A stretch of DNA of 64,000 bases from Rubripirellula lacrimiformis (lineage in GTDB: Bacteria; Planctomycetota; Planctomycetia; Pirellulales; Pirellulaceae), in assembly GCF_007741535.1 (NCBI RefSeq), contig NZ_CP036525.1:7006001-7070000 (forward strand), written 5' to 3'. Position 1 is the first letter of the stretch; every line of letters begins with the position of its first letter. A program made the position numbers and the translations under genes. Below are positions 36,372-45,180 of the stretch, in pieces. The notes under the pieces were generated by a model, which was not told the origin of the DNA, searched no databases, and saw only the letters and a program-made list of their open reading frames with translations.

Positions 36372-36824
36372 ATGGAAGCCAGCATCACCACCTATCTAAA
36401 AGCCCAGTCCTACGGGGACCGTGGCTACTACCGCGAAGCCGACGATCCCACACCCGATGAGATCCGGCAGCGTTGCCGCGAAATTCACCGGATGAAGAGC
36501 GCCGAATACAACCGGCAAGATCAGGTTCGCCAATCTCGACAGCGGAAGATTGTTTCGGCGATCCAACGCTCCGGTGCGATCAATGGTCGGGCCGCATCTG
36601 ATCTGATTGGAACCAGCCAGGCAACGGCATCGAAGCTGCTATTTGAGCTCGCAAGCGTGGGCACTCTCGTCCGCATTAGCCGGTCCCGCTACGGACTGCC
36701 GGACACCGAGCCGACTATCGCGACAGGACCAGACTTGGCATCACCGGACGCCATTCTGCGCCGATTCCGCGATCGCGCACGTTCGCCGCGTTTCAATCGC
36801 TTGCCGGCCGATCTGGTCGCGTAG
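36372..36824 (+). CDS. Winged-helix DNA-binding protein (150 aa)
   Basis: The C-terminal half reads QRKIVSAIQRSGAINGRAAS, LIGTSQATASKLLFELASVG and TLVRISRSRYGLPD, a helix-turn-helix with a basic wing ending in Y-G-L. The N-terminal half is Tyr/Arg-rich and helical. Probably a transcription or replication regulator of the element. Confidence 0.6.
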   Translation: MEASITTYLKAQSYGDRGYYREADDPTPDEIRQRCREIHRMKSAEYNRQDQVRQSRQRKIVSAIQRSGAINGRAASDLIGTSQATASKLLFELASVGTLVRISRSRYGLPDTEPTIATGPDLASPDAILRRFRDRARSPRFNRLPADLVA

Positions 36825-36860
36825 CTTCCCCCGATCCAATCCCATTGAGAAAGAGACATT

Positions 36861-37319
36861 GTGATGATTGTGCAACTTCACGATTTGCGAGCCGAACGAC
36901 GAGAACGGCTGAACCAGAACCGGCGGGCCAGAGAAGAGGCAGCAATGCCCAAGACGCCGCTACAAGAAATGATCCGGCTGGTGGCCGAGAAGCAGGCGAC
37001 CAAGGCCAACGTGGGCGTCGAAACGCTCGAACAACTGGACGCGGTTCTAACCTCCACGGAACGAATGGCGCTAGATTGGCCGGCCGATGCCAGTGCCATC
37101 GCTACGGGACTCCTGCGGTCGCTGCTACGGCTCAACTTGGTCAAGGTGACTGGCAAGCCGAACTCGGCACCCGAACATTCACGCGTGGCAATGAAGCTGT
37201 TTCAAAAGAACGTCATCGATAAGCCGACGATGCGACGGATCACGGCATCATTGAAGACCGATAACCCGGTCCACATTCTCGACACTTGCCGCGCGCTGCT
37301 AGTACTGCTGGCGAACTGA
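36861..37319 (+). CDS. Element protein of unknown function (152 aa)
   Basis: Basic N-terminus (LRAERRERLNQNRRAREEAA), then a compact helical part (PADASAIATGLLRSLLRLNL ... DTCRALLVLLAN). No family recognised. Sits between the HTH gene and the second iteron gene. Confidence 0.55.
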   Translation: MMIVQLHDLRAERRERLNQNRRAREEAAMPKTPLQEMIRLVAEKQATKANVGVETLEQLDAVLTSTERMALDWPADASAIATGLLRSLLRLNLVKVTGKPNSAPEHSRVAMKLFQKNVIDKPTMRRITASLKTDNPVHILDTCRALLVLLAN

Positions 37320-37425
37320 TCCGAGAGGCTTTGCCGGTTGGCCGTTGCTTGGAATTGAGACTCCCGAGCGATTGGCCTGCCGGCTTTTCTTTTGTCGCCA
37401 TCGACCCGACCACCGAGCCGAACCA

Positions 37426-38376
37426 ATGAAACAACAAGACCTATTCACCGATCTGCCGCGCGGCGAGCAGCTGGCCGCACTGCGCCGGATCGAGTTTGCC
37501 ACCTATTCGATCGGGAAGAACAAAGTATCCCCCAAGATGCAGAAGGCCGTTCTTCGCGCGATCGATGATCACGAAGGGCAGCGGGAGTGCTTCGCCACCC
37601 AAGAGACGATAGCCGCCGAGATCGGTTGCAGCGTATCGACGGTGGTACGGGCCATCGCCGCGTTGGTCGATCAAGACTTAATCACGAAGGAACGCCCCAA
37701 CGGATTCAGCCCCAACCATCATCGCATTGTGTGGACATCGGTTTTCATGAAAACGAAGCAGGGAACGGCACCCGAGACCCGGAAAGCTTCCAGCGGGAAA
37801 ACTTCCGGGGTGGAACGTATCCAAGTCGAAGATGGAACACTTCCAACTCGGACACGGATCACTTCCAACTCGGACGTGGAAGTCTTCCAACGGAAACGCC
37901 CAATAAACGACCAGTTAACCGACCAACCAACCGCCAAGTGGCAGGCGGTGGCGGCGACGATGAGGCGATGGGGTTTGGCGTCAGCCGTCCAAGCGTGCAA
38001 GGCAGCCCAGGACCGGGGGCTTGCGCTCGAGTATGTGGCCGAACTGTTCCGAGAAGCCGGCGGCGATCGATTGCCCGAGCGATGGGAACCGGGACAGCTG
38101 GCGAACTGGTTGACCGGCCGGACACCGCCACCGTTTGATGAGGCCGAAGCAGACCGCCGCCGCGAAGCGAGGGACCGGGCAAAGGGCATCGAAGCCGACC
38201 GAATCCGGGAGAGCGTCAGGCGGGACGGTGAGAGCCGCGGTGCGCCCGAGTGGGCTATCGCTGGGGTTTCGTTCAAACGGTTGCGAGAGGCTGGGTTGGA
38301 GCGGCTGACTACCGACGCAGAAATTCAGAATGCTCTTCTACTGGACCGGCATGAACGCACTCGAATGCCCGGATAA
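37426..38376 (+). CDS. Second winged-helix replication-type protein with intragenic repeats
   Basis: 316 aa from ATG 37426. Residues ~45-110 are a winged-helix HTH (ATQETIAAEIGCSVSTVVRA, ALVDQDLITKER, NHHRIVWTSV), the layout of plasmid/phage Rep and replisome-organiser N-domains. Residues ~118-155 are encoded by an iteron-like array. The C-terminal half is helical and ends with a conserved-looking SFKRLREAGLERLTTDAEIQ. It has the same plan as the 26200 gene (HTH, repeat segment, helical C-domain), though with little direct identity. Likely an origin-binding protein. Confidence 0.65.
   Translation: MKQQDLFTDLPRGEQLAALRRIEFATYSIGKNKVSPKMQKAVLRAIDDHEGQRECFATQETIAAEIGCSVSTVVRAIAALVDQDLITKERPNGFSPNHHRIVWTSVFMKTKQGTAPETRKASSGKTSGVERIQVEDGTLPTRTRITSNSDVEVFQRKRPINDQLTDQPTAKWQAVAATMRRWGLASAVQACKAAQDRGLALEYVAELFREAGGDRLPERWEPGQLANWLTGRTPPPFDEAEADRRREARDRAKGIEADRIRESVRRDGESRGAPEWAIAGVSFKRLREAGLERLTTDAEIQNALLLDRHERTRMPG
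37781..37888 (+). repeat. Second iteron-like array (GGAA-N3-TTCC)
   Basis: Eleven-bp near-palindromes: GGAAAGCTTCC 37781, GGAAAACTTCC 37796, GGAACGTATCC 37812, GGAACACTTCC 37834, GGATCACTTCC 37856 and GGAAGTCTTCC 37878. The last four are exactly 22 bp apart (two helical turns). Also seen as the direct repeat ACTTCCAACTCGGAC. The core resembles the array at 26569-26736. Confidence 0.7.
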
Positions 38377-38626
38377 AGACATCGCGTGAATTTCACGGCT
38401 CTGTTGCAGTTTTCCCCGTGCACCGTTACTCAGCCCCCCCCCCCGGTTATTGCCGCCCGCGACTAATTGCTGGGAAAATAGCAACGATAGAGCCGGAGAA
38501 ACTACAAAGGCATCAAGGTAGGCGACGCAAGAAGCACTTACCCAAAACTCAGTTAAAGAGGCTGATCGCCGAATTTAAAAAGCAGGGGTGATGTGTCGCT
38601 ACGGGTGAGAAGAACGACAAAGCTCC

Positions 38627-38851
38627 CTATCTGCATTGCAGAAACGCCGTCAGAAATGCCGTCAGAGACTTCCATCCGGTCGACTTCTGTTTCGCTTGCC
38701 TAACGCGAATCGAGTAAGGCTTTGTCTGGACAAGCGCATCGGAAAAAATTCTTATCGTCGAATGAAGATTGTCTGACTCGATTCGGATTTCGCGTTGAGA
38801 AGCCATTTCGCCGGTTTCGCGTTCGTCAATATCGGGGGGTGAGATCGTCAT
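38627..38851 (-). CDS. Small protein (74 aa), related to the gene at 40069
   Basis: Minus-strand frame with NLHSTIRIFSDALVQTKPYS, which aligns with NLTTIRSFSDQLVRTLPASL of the 75-aa protein at 40069-40296. The shared block is the only support that both are real. Function unknown. Confidence 0.4.
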   Translation of the reverse strand: MTISPPDIDERETGEMASQREIRIESDNLHSTIRIFSDALVQTKPYSIRVRQAKQKSTGWKSLTAFLTAFLQCR

Positions 38852-39082
38852 TGTTCTATTATCGGAACGTTTTCAAGTCAACGTAGAGCATAGTCTGGGA
38901 GGCCGCGCAACTCGGCCTATTCGCGCTAGTTTTTCGAAATGGCGTGCATTTTGGCTGGAAACAAGCAGAAGAAATAAATCGCACACATTGTTGCAAGCTA
39001 CAGGACAGTTTATAAAACCGCCAATCGGGGGCTGCCGTCGGCGCAGCTTAGGCAGTTAGGCAGCGCTCATGGGCATTCACAT

Positions 39083-40033
39083 TTGACCAACGCACCAAGT
39101 ACGCTCGCCGAGTACCAAACCTACGCCGCAAACTGTCGATCGAAGTCGCAGCGACTCCAGAATCGCTGGACAATGATCGTCTCAATCGGAAACTCGCTGT
39201 TTGCGGCGGCTGGGGTTATTGCACATCTCTTCCTAACCGACACACAGGGACGAGAATTCTTCCAATTACTTTCTCTGGTGTTAGTGTCCGTGTGTTCACT
39301 TGCAGTGGCCGTCGGTGTGTATGTTCGAACGCAGAAACGCGAGCGTTATGCAAGGGCATTTGAGTTAGTCCATCTTGCGGTTCACGCAATTAGAGACGAG
39401 TTGCAGCGGACACTTCCGGACGGGGACGATGAGGACGCGAGGAACCAATCCATCAAGGATTGCGTAGAAGCTGTCTTGAACTGCTTGTCAATTGGGTTCT
39501 CGATGATCACTGGTGGAAGATGCCGAGCCACGTTAAAAACGTTAGAAGTCGACGTGCCGCAGGAGCTGAAGGGAAAGACGCTGGACGATGGGGATCTCGC
39601 CAAATACGGGAAAGTCGTGACATTCTGTCGTGACCCGATCACAAGCCAGCTGATTGCTGAGAACGACCTGGGGAGCTCAATTGATCTCCAAGAAAACGAT
39701 CGTTTTTTCGATCTGTACAAGTCTTCGCGAACGCGTTTTTGGATCAACAATGACGTAAAATTGGACAATTCGCGAAGAACCAAACCGGAAAAGTACGGTA
39801 GTTGCCTGCCGTACTCATCCCAGATGATTTGGCCTATTCGGCACACCCGAAAGGGAAAAGCAGATGCAAATCATGCGAAAAGAGTTACTCTAAAAGAGCA
39901 AGATCTAATCGGTTTCTTGATTGTCGACTCGCCCGAAAAGAACTGCTTCAACAAGCTTTTTGATTTTGATGTTGGTGCGATAGTTGCTGACGCTCTATAC
40001 ATCTACTTAGACAGTGTGCAACCGAAAAAGTGA
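39083..40033 (+). CDS. Two-span membrane protein with GAF-like C-terminal domain
   Basis: 316 aa from a TTG at 39083. Residues ~30-80 hold two transmembrane helices (TMIVSIGNSLFAAAGVIAHL and LLSLVLVSVCSLAVAVGVYV). The C-terminal half (150-310) has the GAF-like pattern: FFDLYKSSRTRFWINNDV, YGSCLPYSSQMIWPIR, then DLIGFLIVDSPEKNCF and a final helix. It resembles membrane-anchored sensors of unknown signal. Base composition is more AT-rich than the tail operon. Located at the right end, the usual place for cargo or defence genes. Confidence 0.6.
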   Translation: MTNAPSTLAEYQTYAANCRSKSQRLQNRWTMIVSIGNSLFAAAGVIAHLFLTDTQGREFFQLLSLVLVSVCSLAVAVGVYVRTQKRERYARAFELVHLAVHAIRDELQRTLPDGDDEDARNQSIKDCVEAVLNCLSIGFSMITGGRCRATLKTLEVDVPQELKGKTLDDGDLAKYGKVVTFCRDPITSQLIAENDLGSSIDLQENDRFFDLYKSSRTRFWINNDVKLDNSRRTKPEKYGSCLPYSSQMIWPIRHTRKGKADANHAKRVTLKEQDLIGFLIVDSPEKNCFNKLFDFDVGAIVADALYIYLDSVQPKK

Positions 40034-40068
40034 ACGAACCGAAAACAGACATATGAGGTGTTTGAGGA

Positions 40069-40296
40069 ATGTGTTCAAAAAGAAAAGCGGCGAAAGACAG
40101 GAATCGAGAGCGAATTCGCCTGTCTCGTTTAAAAGCTGCTCGAGCCGTTGGTGATGAAACGCATGTGGTCGTTATCCGATCAACAGCCGGGGACGATCAA
40201 TCAGTTGAGAATTTGACGACAATTCGGTCGTTTTCTGACCAACTGGTCCGAACGCTCCCCGCAAGTTTGCGGAGAAGACTGGCGCAGCACGCCTGA
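40069..40296 (+). CDS. Small basic protein (75 aa)
   Basis: Very basic N-terminus (MCSKRKAAKDRNRERIRLSR) and the NLTTIRSFSDQLVRT block shared with the minus-strand protein at 38627-38851. AGG/AGGA motifs precede the ATG. It follows the membrane protein by 36 bp, perhaps as its partner. Confidence 0.45.
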   Translation: MCSKRKAAKDRNRERIRLSRLKAARAVGDETHVVVIRSTAGDDQSVENLTTIRSFSDQLVRTLPASLRRRLAQHA

Positions 40297-40735
40297 CCTG
40301 CAGCGTTTTCAAGTCCACAAGCCTCCTTGGTGTTGCGGCAAAGCAGTAATGCCGAGACCCCAAACGGAAATAGCACGCACGTTCTCGATTGCATTCCAGT
40401 TGCTTTGGGGATGGCTTCGTTCGTTACAGTAGGCGTCCTGCTTTTAGTGCTTGAATGTTTGACGGGTAATGCCGATGTGCATCGGGATTCTGGATTCGGT
40501 CAATCGCGGTCTGACCAGAAACGCGACGGGGTTGACCAATTGGATTGGCGTGAGCGAAGCCGGCGGGCGCTGGCGTGACAGCCCTGTCTCACCTACGCGA
40601 CTACTCCATAACGGCACCTTTTCTTGCATCGCTAGTGGCATTTTGCTAAGCTGTCAGACGACACCAAACATGCAGTTTTCCCCGTAAATCGCGGGAGAAA
40701 ACGAATCAGAGGTAGCGGAAACTCGAACGGCCGGA
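40297..40735. other. Right end of the element, no supported gene
   Basis: 439 bp between the last gene and attR. Short frames overlap in several phases without start signals. Probably arm sites for the integrase. Confidence 0.4.
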
Positions 40736-40783
40736 CCACGTTGACATCGTGGAGGTCACAGATTCGAGTTCTGTATCGCCCAT
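40736..40783 (+). repeat. attR (partial tRNA-Val)
   Basis: Exact 48-bp copy of the tRNA-Val anticodon-stem-to-3'-end segment. The preceding bases (GGCCGGA) do not continue the tRNA, so this copy is not a functional tRNA. Confidence 0.93.
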
Positions 40784-40790
40784 CCGCAAG

Positions 40791-40825
40791 AACCCCGTAA
40801 AACCAAGCGTTTTGCGGGGTTTTTT
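40791..40825 (+). terminator. Original tRNA-Val terminator, displaced by the element
   Basis: AACCCCGTAAAAC / GTTTTGCGGGGTT arms (one mismatch) around CAAGC, then a T-run. It starts 7 bp after attR, so before integration it directly followed the tRNA. Confidence 0.8.
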
Positions 40826-40875
40826 CGTGTCTGCATTCTCCGCGTCACTGGTCGCCAAATGGTCAGGAATGGACC

Positions 40876-41202
40876 CTATTTGACCTGTTTGGACGGGGTT
40901 AGGTGCATCCACAGGTGCATCCGTTCGCGGGGGGTGTTTCCGCTTTCGTTTCCCCTGTTTTTCCGGTTAGGTCGGCTTCCGAAGCGTTCACGCGTTTTCG
41001 GTCCGTCAACCGCGCCGGTCTCATCATCGGCGATCGGCAGTGTTGGTAGCGATTCAACCGCAGTGGCGGTGTCGAGCAATTTGGCGTCGGCGTAGGTATG
41101 CGTCGATGGGTTTGCAGACAGAGCGTTGATAAGGATGCAGAAAAGAACGGCTGCCAGTTCTTGTGCTTTCGTCAAAACCAGACCCGGATGGGACGGCATC
41201 AC
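40876..41202 (-). pseudogene. Probable integrase C-terminal relic
   Basis: Minus-strand frame whose middle reads STHTYADAKLLDTATAVESL. This resembles the catalytic-Tyr helix and tail of planctomycete tyrosine recombinases (H/T-Y-x-x-x-x-LLD-x-A-x-A-x-x-x-LP). The rest of an integrase is absent. It points toward attR from the chromosomal side, as expected of a remnant of another element at the same tRNA. Match is by eye. Confidence 0.4.
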
Positions 41203-41405
41203 CGCCCCGTAGACGCTTCCGACGCGCGATCAGCAGGAGACAACCGACTGCCAGTAGAAGTGCAATCGTCGTGTTTTTCGGAACGCGAGCGTGTGCTAGC
41301 AAGGGACGTTGGCCCTGTCGCTCTTTCATCGGGTGCAGCGTGGGCGTTTGGTGTTCTCACATCCAACCGAGTATCAGTCGGTGGCAAGTCGGTCGCGAAA
41401 ACCTG

Positions 41406-43364
41406 CTACCAAAGCCAGCGAGCACCGATCAATCCACTTTGAAACGCCGTATGTTGATTGAGATTACCTTGGTAAGCCAACGTCAATTGACCGCCGAACA
41501 GAATTGCCCAGTCAAGTTGACCACCGACAGACAACCAGTCTCGACCGGTGTCGGAACTTTGAACACGGAAGTCGCTCGGGGTGATCGACGCATTGAGGCG
41601 ATTCGCAGTGATCCGCGTCGTATCACCAAATTCGTGCAACCATCCTCCCCGAATTTGGGTCGTCGCCATGCCGATGCCGGTCATGTTCGATTTAGAAATC
41701 GAAAGCCCAACCATGCTGCGAATCGAATCCTCGTCCAATCCATTGACGGACAGACTGAACTCAGACGTACCGGTCTCGACCGCGGAATCCGTTTCGACGT
41801 GAATGCCTTGAAGCGAAACAAATGAAAGCAGTACCGAGTCGCCGGCAGTCAAAGCGGTTCCTGCCTCGACGTAGGCAAATTGATCGGTTCCGTCGAACTT
41901 GCTGCCAGCGGATTGGCCTGCCCCGAATTCACTTAAAGAACGCTCGACGGAGTGGTCTTGAAACCCGAACCCGCTTGCACCGACTAGATACATCACTTCG
42001 CCAACGTATTGAACCGAACCGCCAAACCGGTACGAGTCTGTGTCAGCGTCTTGATTGACGTCGCGAAGCTGAGTGTCTGTTGACCCCAGTCTCGCAAAGC
42101 CGTGAACGCCAATACCGGAAGCCCACAGAAGGCCTGTTCCCAAATCGAGCCCGGCAGATTGCTGACGGTATCCCGGTGTCAAACAGTCGTCGGGATCGAC
42201 ACTCATGGTACTGCCGTACGCTCGCGCCCACGGTGTCCAGCGTCCCAACTCATTGAACGAATCGCTGTGTAGAACGATTCGATCACGGAAGCCGTGAATG
42301 TTGTTTTGAACTTGTTGAATCTGGCCATCGACCAGCGAAGTGTAAATGGTTCCTGAGAGCTGATTGACCGCATTATTCACTCTCGACATGATGCCATTCC
42401 GCAGATCAGCGATCGCGCCGAGTTGCCCCGCAGTGGCAGGAGGGCCGAGGCGAAGGCGATCAAGTTCCGCTGCGGCGGCAAGCTGATTGCAACCTTCGAG
42501 CACGCTCGCGAAGGTGACGTCATTGTCCCGAACAGCCAGCTCCACACTGGAAGGCGACATGTTGATCGTGGCTTCCAGAAACGGGTTAAGCGAAAGCTGG
42601 AAAACGTCGGCTGCGTTGGCAAAGGCTGGCGTGACCACTCCAGTCGCCTCGATCACCGAAAATGTGTCGCCGACTGAATAGGCTGAACCGGCGAAGGTCG
42701 GCACCAGCGTGGAATCAGTCACCGTCACATTACCATCCACGTCAATCAAATCATTGCTCGGCACGTCACCAAGAATGTCGACCTGGATGGTTGCGTCAGT
42801 GGCATCAAGATCGCCGGTGATGAACAGTGTGCCCACCGTTCCCACATTGCCGTTTGCTCCCGGCGCAATGGCCCCCGAAGCGGTCACATTGGCAGTAACT
42901 TGATCAAGGTCTCCGATCAAGGTGGTCGAGGGTGAGAGCACGATATCCGGAGACGCATCGCCAGTCAGATTTAGATCTCCCAGATCGATCGTTCCTCCCG
43001 TGGCACTGATCGCACTGTTCCCAACCCGATCAATGACGACCGCAGCGACATTGTCGTTGGCAAAGGTGATGCTATCGGTAATCGTTGGCAGGTCACTTAA
43101 CAGAATGATGGTACCGCCGCCGGGAATATCAAACACGATCCGGTCGCCCGCAGCAGCGGTTCCAATCGCTGCTCTCAAGGAACCGCCCCCTGCATCACTC
43201 AGGTTATCAACGATAACGTCCGCCGAGCGGGCGTCTTGGGCATGCAGGAGGACACAACATGCTACCAACGCCCGACAAAAGGAACGCGTGCCGGTGATTC
43301 GAAAAGGGCTTGAAAGCATCGTCATTAACTTCTCGCTCGTGTCAGCAGAGGCCATTCGATCCAT
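41406..43364 (-). CDS. Autotransporter-type outer-membrane beta-barrel protein
   Basis: 652 aa. Signal segment (FCRALVACCVLLHAQDARSA) after several possible starts; ATG 43325 with GAGAAG upstream is an alternative. The passenger (50-330) is beta-helical and Gly/Asp-rich, with SDAGGGSLRAAIGTAAAGDR, a pattern common at the start of such repeats. The last ~280 residues have alternating amphipathic strands (WARAYGSTMSV, LGTGLLWASGIGVHGFARLG) and end in ARWLW, a C-terminal aromatic as in barrels inserted by BAM. Likely a surface adhesin or structural protein. Confidence 0.8.
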   Translation of the reverse strand: MDRMASADTSEKLMTMLSSPFRITGTRSFCRALVACCVLLHAQDARSADVIVDNLSDAGGGSLRAAIGTAAAGDRIVFDIPGGGTIILLSDLPTITDSITFANDNVAAVVIDRVGNSAISATGGTIDLGDLNLTGDASPDIVLSPSTTLIGDLDQVTANVTASGAIAPGANGNVGTVGTLFITGDLDATDATIQVDILGDVPSNDLIDVDGNVTVTDSTLVPTFAGSAYSVGDTFSVIEATGVVTPAFANAADVFQLSLNPFLEATINMSPSSVELAVRDNDVTFASVLEGCNQLAAAAELDRLRLGPPATAGQLGAIADLRNGIMSRVNNAVNQLSGTIYTSLVDGQIQQVQNNIHGFRDRIVLHSDSFNELGRWTPWARAYGSTMSVDPDDCLTPGYRQQSAGLDLGTGLLWASGIGVHGFARLGSTDTQLRDVNQDADTDSYRFGGSVQYVGEVMYLVGASGFGFQDHSVERSLSEFGAGQSAGSKFDGTDQFAYVEAGTALTAGDSVLLSFVSLQGIHVETDSAVETGTSEFSLSVNGLDEDSIRSMVGLSISKSNMTGIGMATTQIRGGWLHEFGDTTRITANRLNASITPSDFRVQSSDTGRDWLSVGGQLDWAILFGGQLTLAYQGNLNQHTAFQSGLIGARWLW

Positions 43365-44029
43365 TCAAATCGACCTTCGATAGCATCGGCGGCAAACCGT
43401 TACATGCTGAAGCACCGTTGCGTTGATTTCTATTGATGCCATCGCTTGGATCACAACAATCCTCATCACGCATCAATTCCGCGCAACCCGCGAAGCCTGC
43501 TTCACCCGCACAGTTCGCCAAAGAACTTGAGGTGATTTCCATTCGTGTTCCATCCATCCGCTGGAGCCGTCAGGGACGAGGAGTAGGGAACACGAGATCC
43601 TGGCGATGGCACTCTATTGTTTTTTTCGATTTTTTGAAAACACGACTTTGCAGAATAACTAGATATCCGTGACCGGAGCGAGCGGGGTTCCGGGTCAAGA
43701 AACGGAATCGGTTTAGATCGACAGCGTGTCCATTGTCCCACCCTGGGCGGCGTGTGCTCGCTCGCCCTCTAGCGTGCCACCAGCGGCAGGGGCGGGGCGG
43801 TAAATTCCACCACTCGCTTTCATGCACTCTGCGGCAGTGCGTTGTCATCTCTGGGGCCAATGACAATGCTCACTGCCTGCCGTGCGTCACGTTACGTTAC
43901 GTGACGACCTTTGAACTGAATCCTGATTCCGGCTTGCCGATTCGGTCTGAACGATTGCCTTGATCTCGCTCAGTTAGGCACCGGTCAATTCTGACTCCAC
44001 GATTCCAATCAGTTTGCTGTCCAAGTTGC
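43365..44029. other. Intergenic region without supported gene
   Basis: About 660 bp. Contains the autotransporter promoter region, and a GTTACGTTACGTGAC repeat near 43891. No frame with a credible start or family match. Confidence 0.4.
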
Positions 44030-44539
44030 TCACGCTTCGCCTCTACCCGGATATCCGTTTTTGATGATGTACTCGAAGCCAGAGATCAGCTCATCAATGC
44101 TAGGCCTTGTGAAGGGCATCGTTTGTATCGACGCTGCGTACAACTCTCCATCTGGTCGGACCACGAAGAGACCGGGTTCACTGAAGGTGTCCGGCTCGCT
44201 TGGCTTGATCGCCTTTGACACGTAAAGCCCCCACGCCCTGGCTTCTTCGATGGTGAAGTCGTATCCAATCCGAATGTTGTTCAGGCGCCATTCATCTTTG
44301 CTCTTCTTGGCTCGTTCGCGTGAGTCACTGCTGATCGCAACGGCCCCGATGCCCATCGCCTCCAGCTCATCCATCTTGCGCTCGATGCTGCCCAGATAAC
44401 TTCGGCATATCGGGCAGTGATAGCCGCGATAGAAAAAGACGAACGTGAAGTGCTCAGGGGCTTGCTCGCTGAGCTCCCAGTCCGGTCCGTCAACTATTTT
44501 GACCGTCAAAACAGGAACCGTGGATTGTGGCTTAAGCAT
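44030..44539 (-). CDS. AhpC/TSA-type redoxin (peroxiredoxin-like)
   Basis: 169 aa from ATG 44539, chosen for GGAA about 9 nt upstream (the frame continues to 44716). Thioredoxin fold with FFYRGYHCPICRSYLGSIE, where Cys-x-x-Cys takes the place of the peroxidatic site, then VAISSDSRERA, an acidic-to-basic helix and FVVRPDGELY. A cytosolic thiol reductase or peroxidase; single gene, no partner nearby. Confidence 0.8.
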   Translation of the reverse strand: MLKPQSTVPVLTVKIVDGPDWELSEQAPEHFTFVFFYRGYHCPICRSYLGSIERKMDELEAMGIGAVAISSDSRERAKKSKDEWRLNNIRIGYDFTIEEARAWGLYVSKAIKPSEPDTFSEPGLFVVRPDGELYAASIQTMPFTRPSIDELISGFEYIIKNGYPGRGEA

Positions 44540-44795
44540 GCGTAGTATTTCCAATTCTAGTGTTCGCTGTATCATCAAAGTGATCAAAGAACCACCAAAG
44601 GGGTAATGCCCGAATGCCGCGTGGTTAAGCAGTGAATCACTGCATGTAGTCGACTTTGTCATTTGCCTGCACTGCCGGTAGCGATAGCAAATGTCGTACG
44701 GCACTTTTCGAGCCAACTAAATCAACAAACACGACCGAGCCCTGTTCTGATGGACTGAACTTCAAAACCCAGTTCTCCAAAACAAGAGCCCAGTC

Positions 44796-45180
44796 GTGCC
44801 CTCAAAGTCTAACCGATCGTTGGCCACAGTGGCCGCCAGTCTGCAAACCGAATCGGAACAGTCGTTGCTCTTTGAGCGGTTCTTGCCGGCCGCTGGAATC
44901 AACCAAGTCTGTCACGATCTTGACCACTCGTTTCGCGATCGAATCTACAGTCCCGTGGTCACGCTCGGGATGCTCCTCGGGCAGACGCTTTCAAGGGATC
45001 ACTCGTGACGAAATGCTGTGGCCCGCCTGAACGCATGGCGGGTAGAGCATTCAAAACCGAAAGCCGACGCCAATACAACCGCATACTGCGAAGCCCGGCA
45101 GCGTCTGCCTGACGAGGTTGTTGCAGAAATCGCTCGACGCAGTGGGCATCAGTTGGAACGAAAACAAATCCATGTGGTGA
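44796..45180 (+). pseudogene. IS4-type transposase, N-terminal fragment with internal stop
   Basis: One continuous frame, SPVVTLGMLLGQTLSRDHS-TGA-RNAVARLNAWRVEHSKP (stop at 45006-45008), then TTAYCEARQRLPDEVVAEIA. This is the N-terminal part of an IS4-family transposase. It ends abruptly near 45180, where a different relic begins on the other strand. A single nonsense codon and truncation make it dead. Confidence 0.7.

Larger units (their letters stand above)
23016..40783 (+). mobile_element. 17.7-kb tRNA-Val integrative element with a tape-measure gene
   Basis: Bounded by an exact 48-bp direct repeat (23016-23063 and 40736-40783), the 3' part of tRNA-Val. Integrase lies just inside the left end. 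Gene order: int, unknown, DUF1580, two small genes, winged-helix/iteron gene 1, DnaB, zinc protein, unknown, HExxH peptidase, two coiled-coil genes, tape measure, small genes, HTH gene, winged-helix/iteron gene 2, membrane/GAF-like gene. Many genes overlap by ATGA/GTGA. I find no terminase, portal, capsid, protease, sheath or baseplate gene, so it is a phage-derived or satellite-like island rather than a complete prophage. The displaced tRNA terminator lies just right of attR. Confidence 0.85.

Noticed and set aside
22989-40783. Complete prophage
   Set aside because: No terminase, portal, capsid, tail tube or lysis genes recognised; described instead as an integrative element.
40706-40912. 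Minus-strand open frame through attR
   Set aside because: It translates the partial tRNA and its terminator; no coding support.
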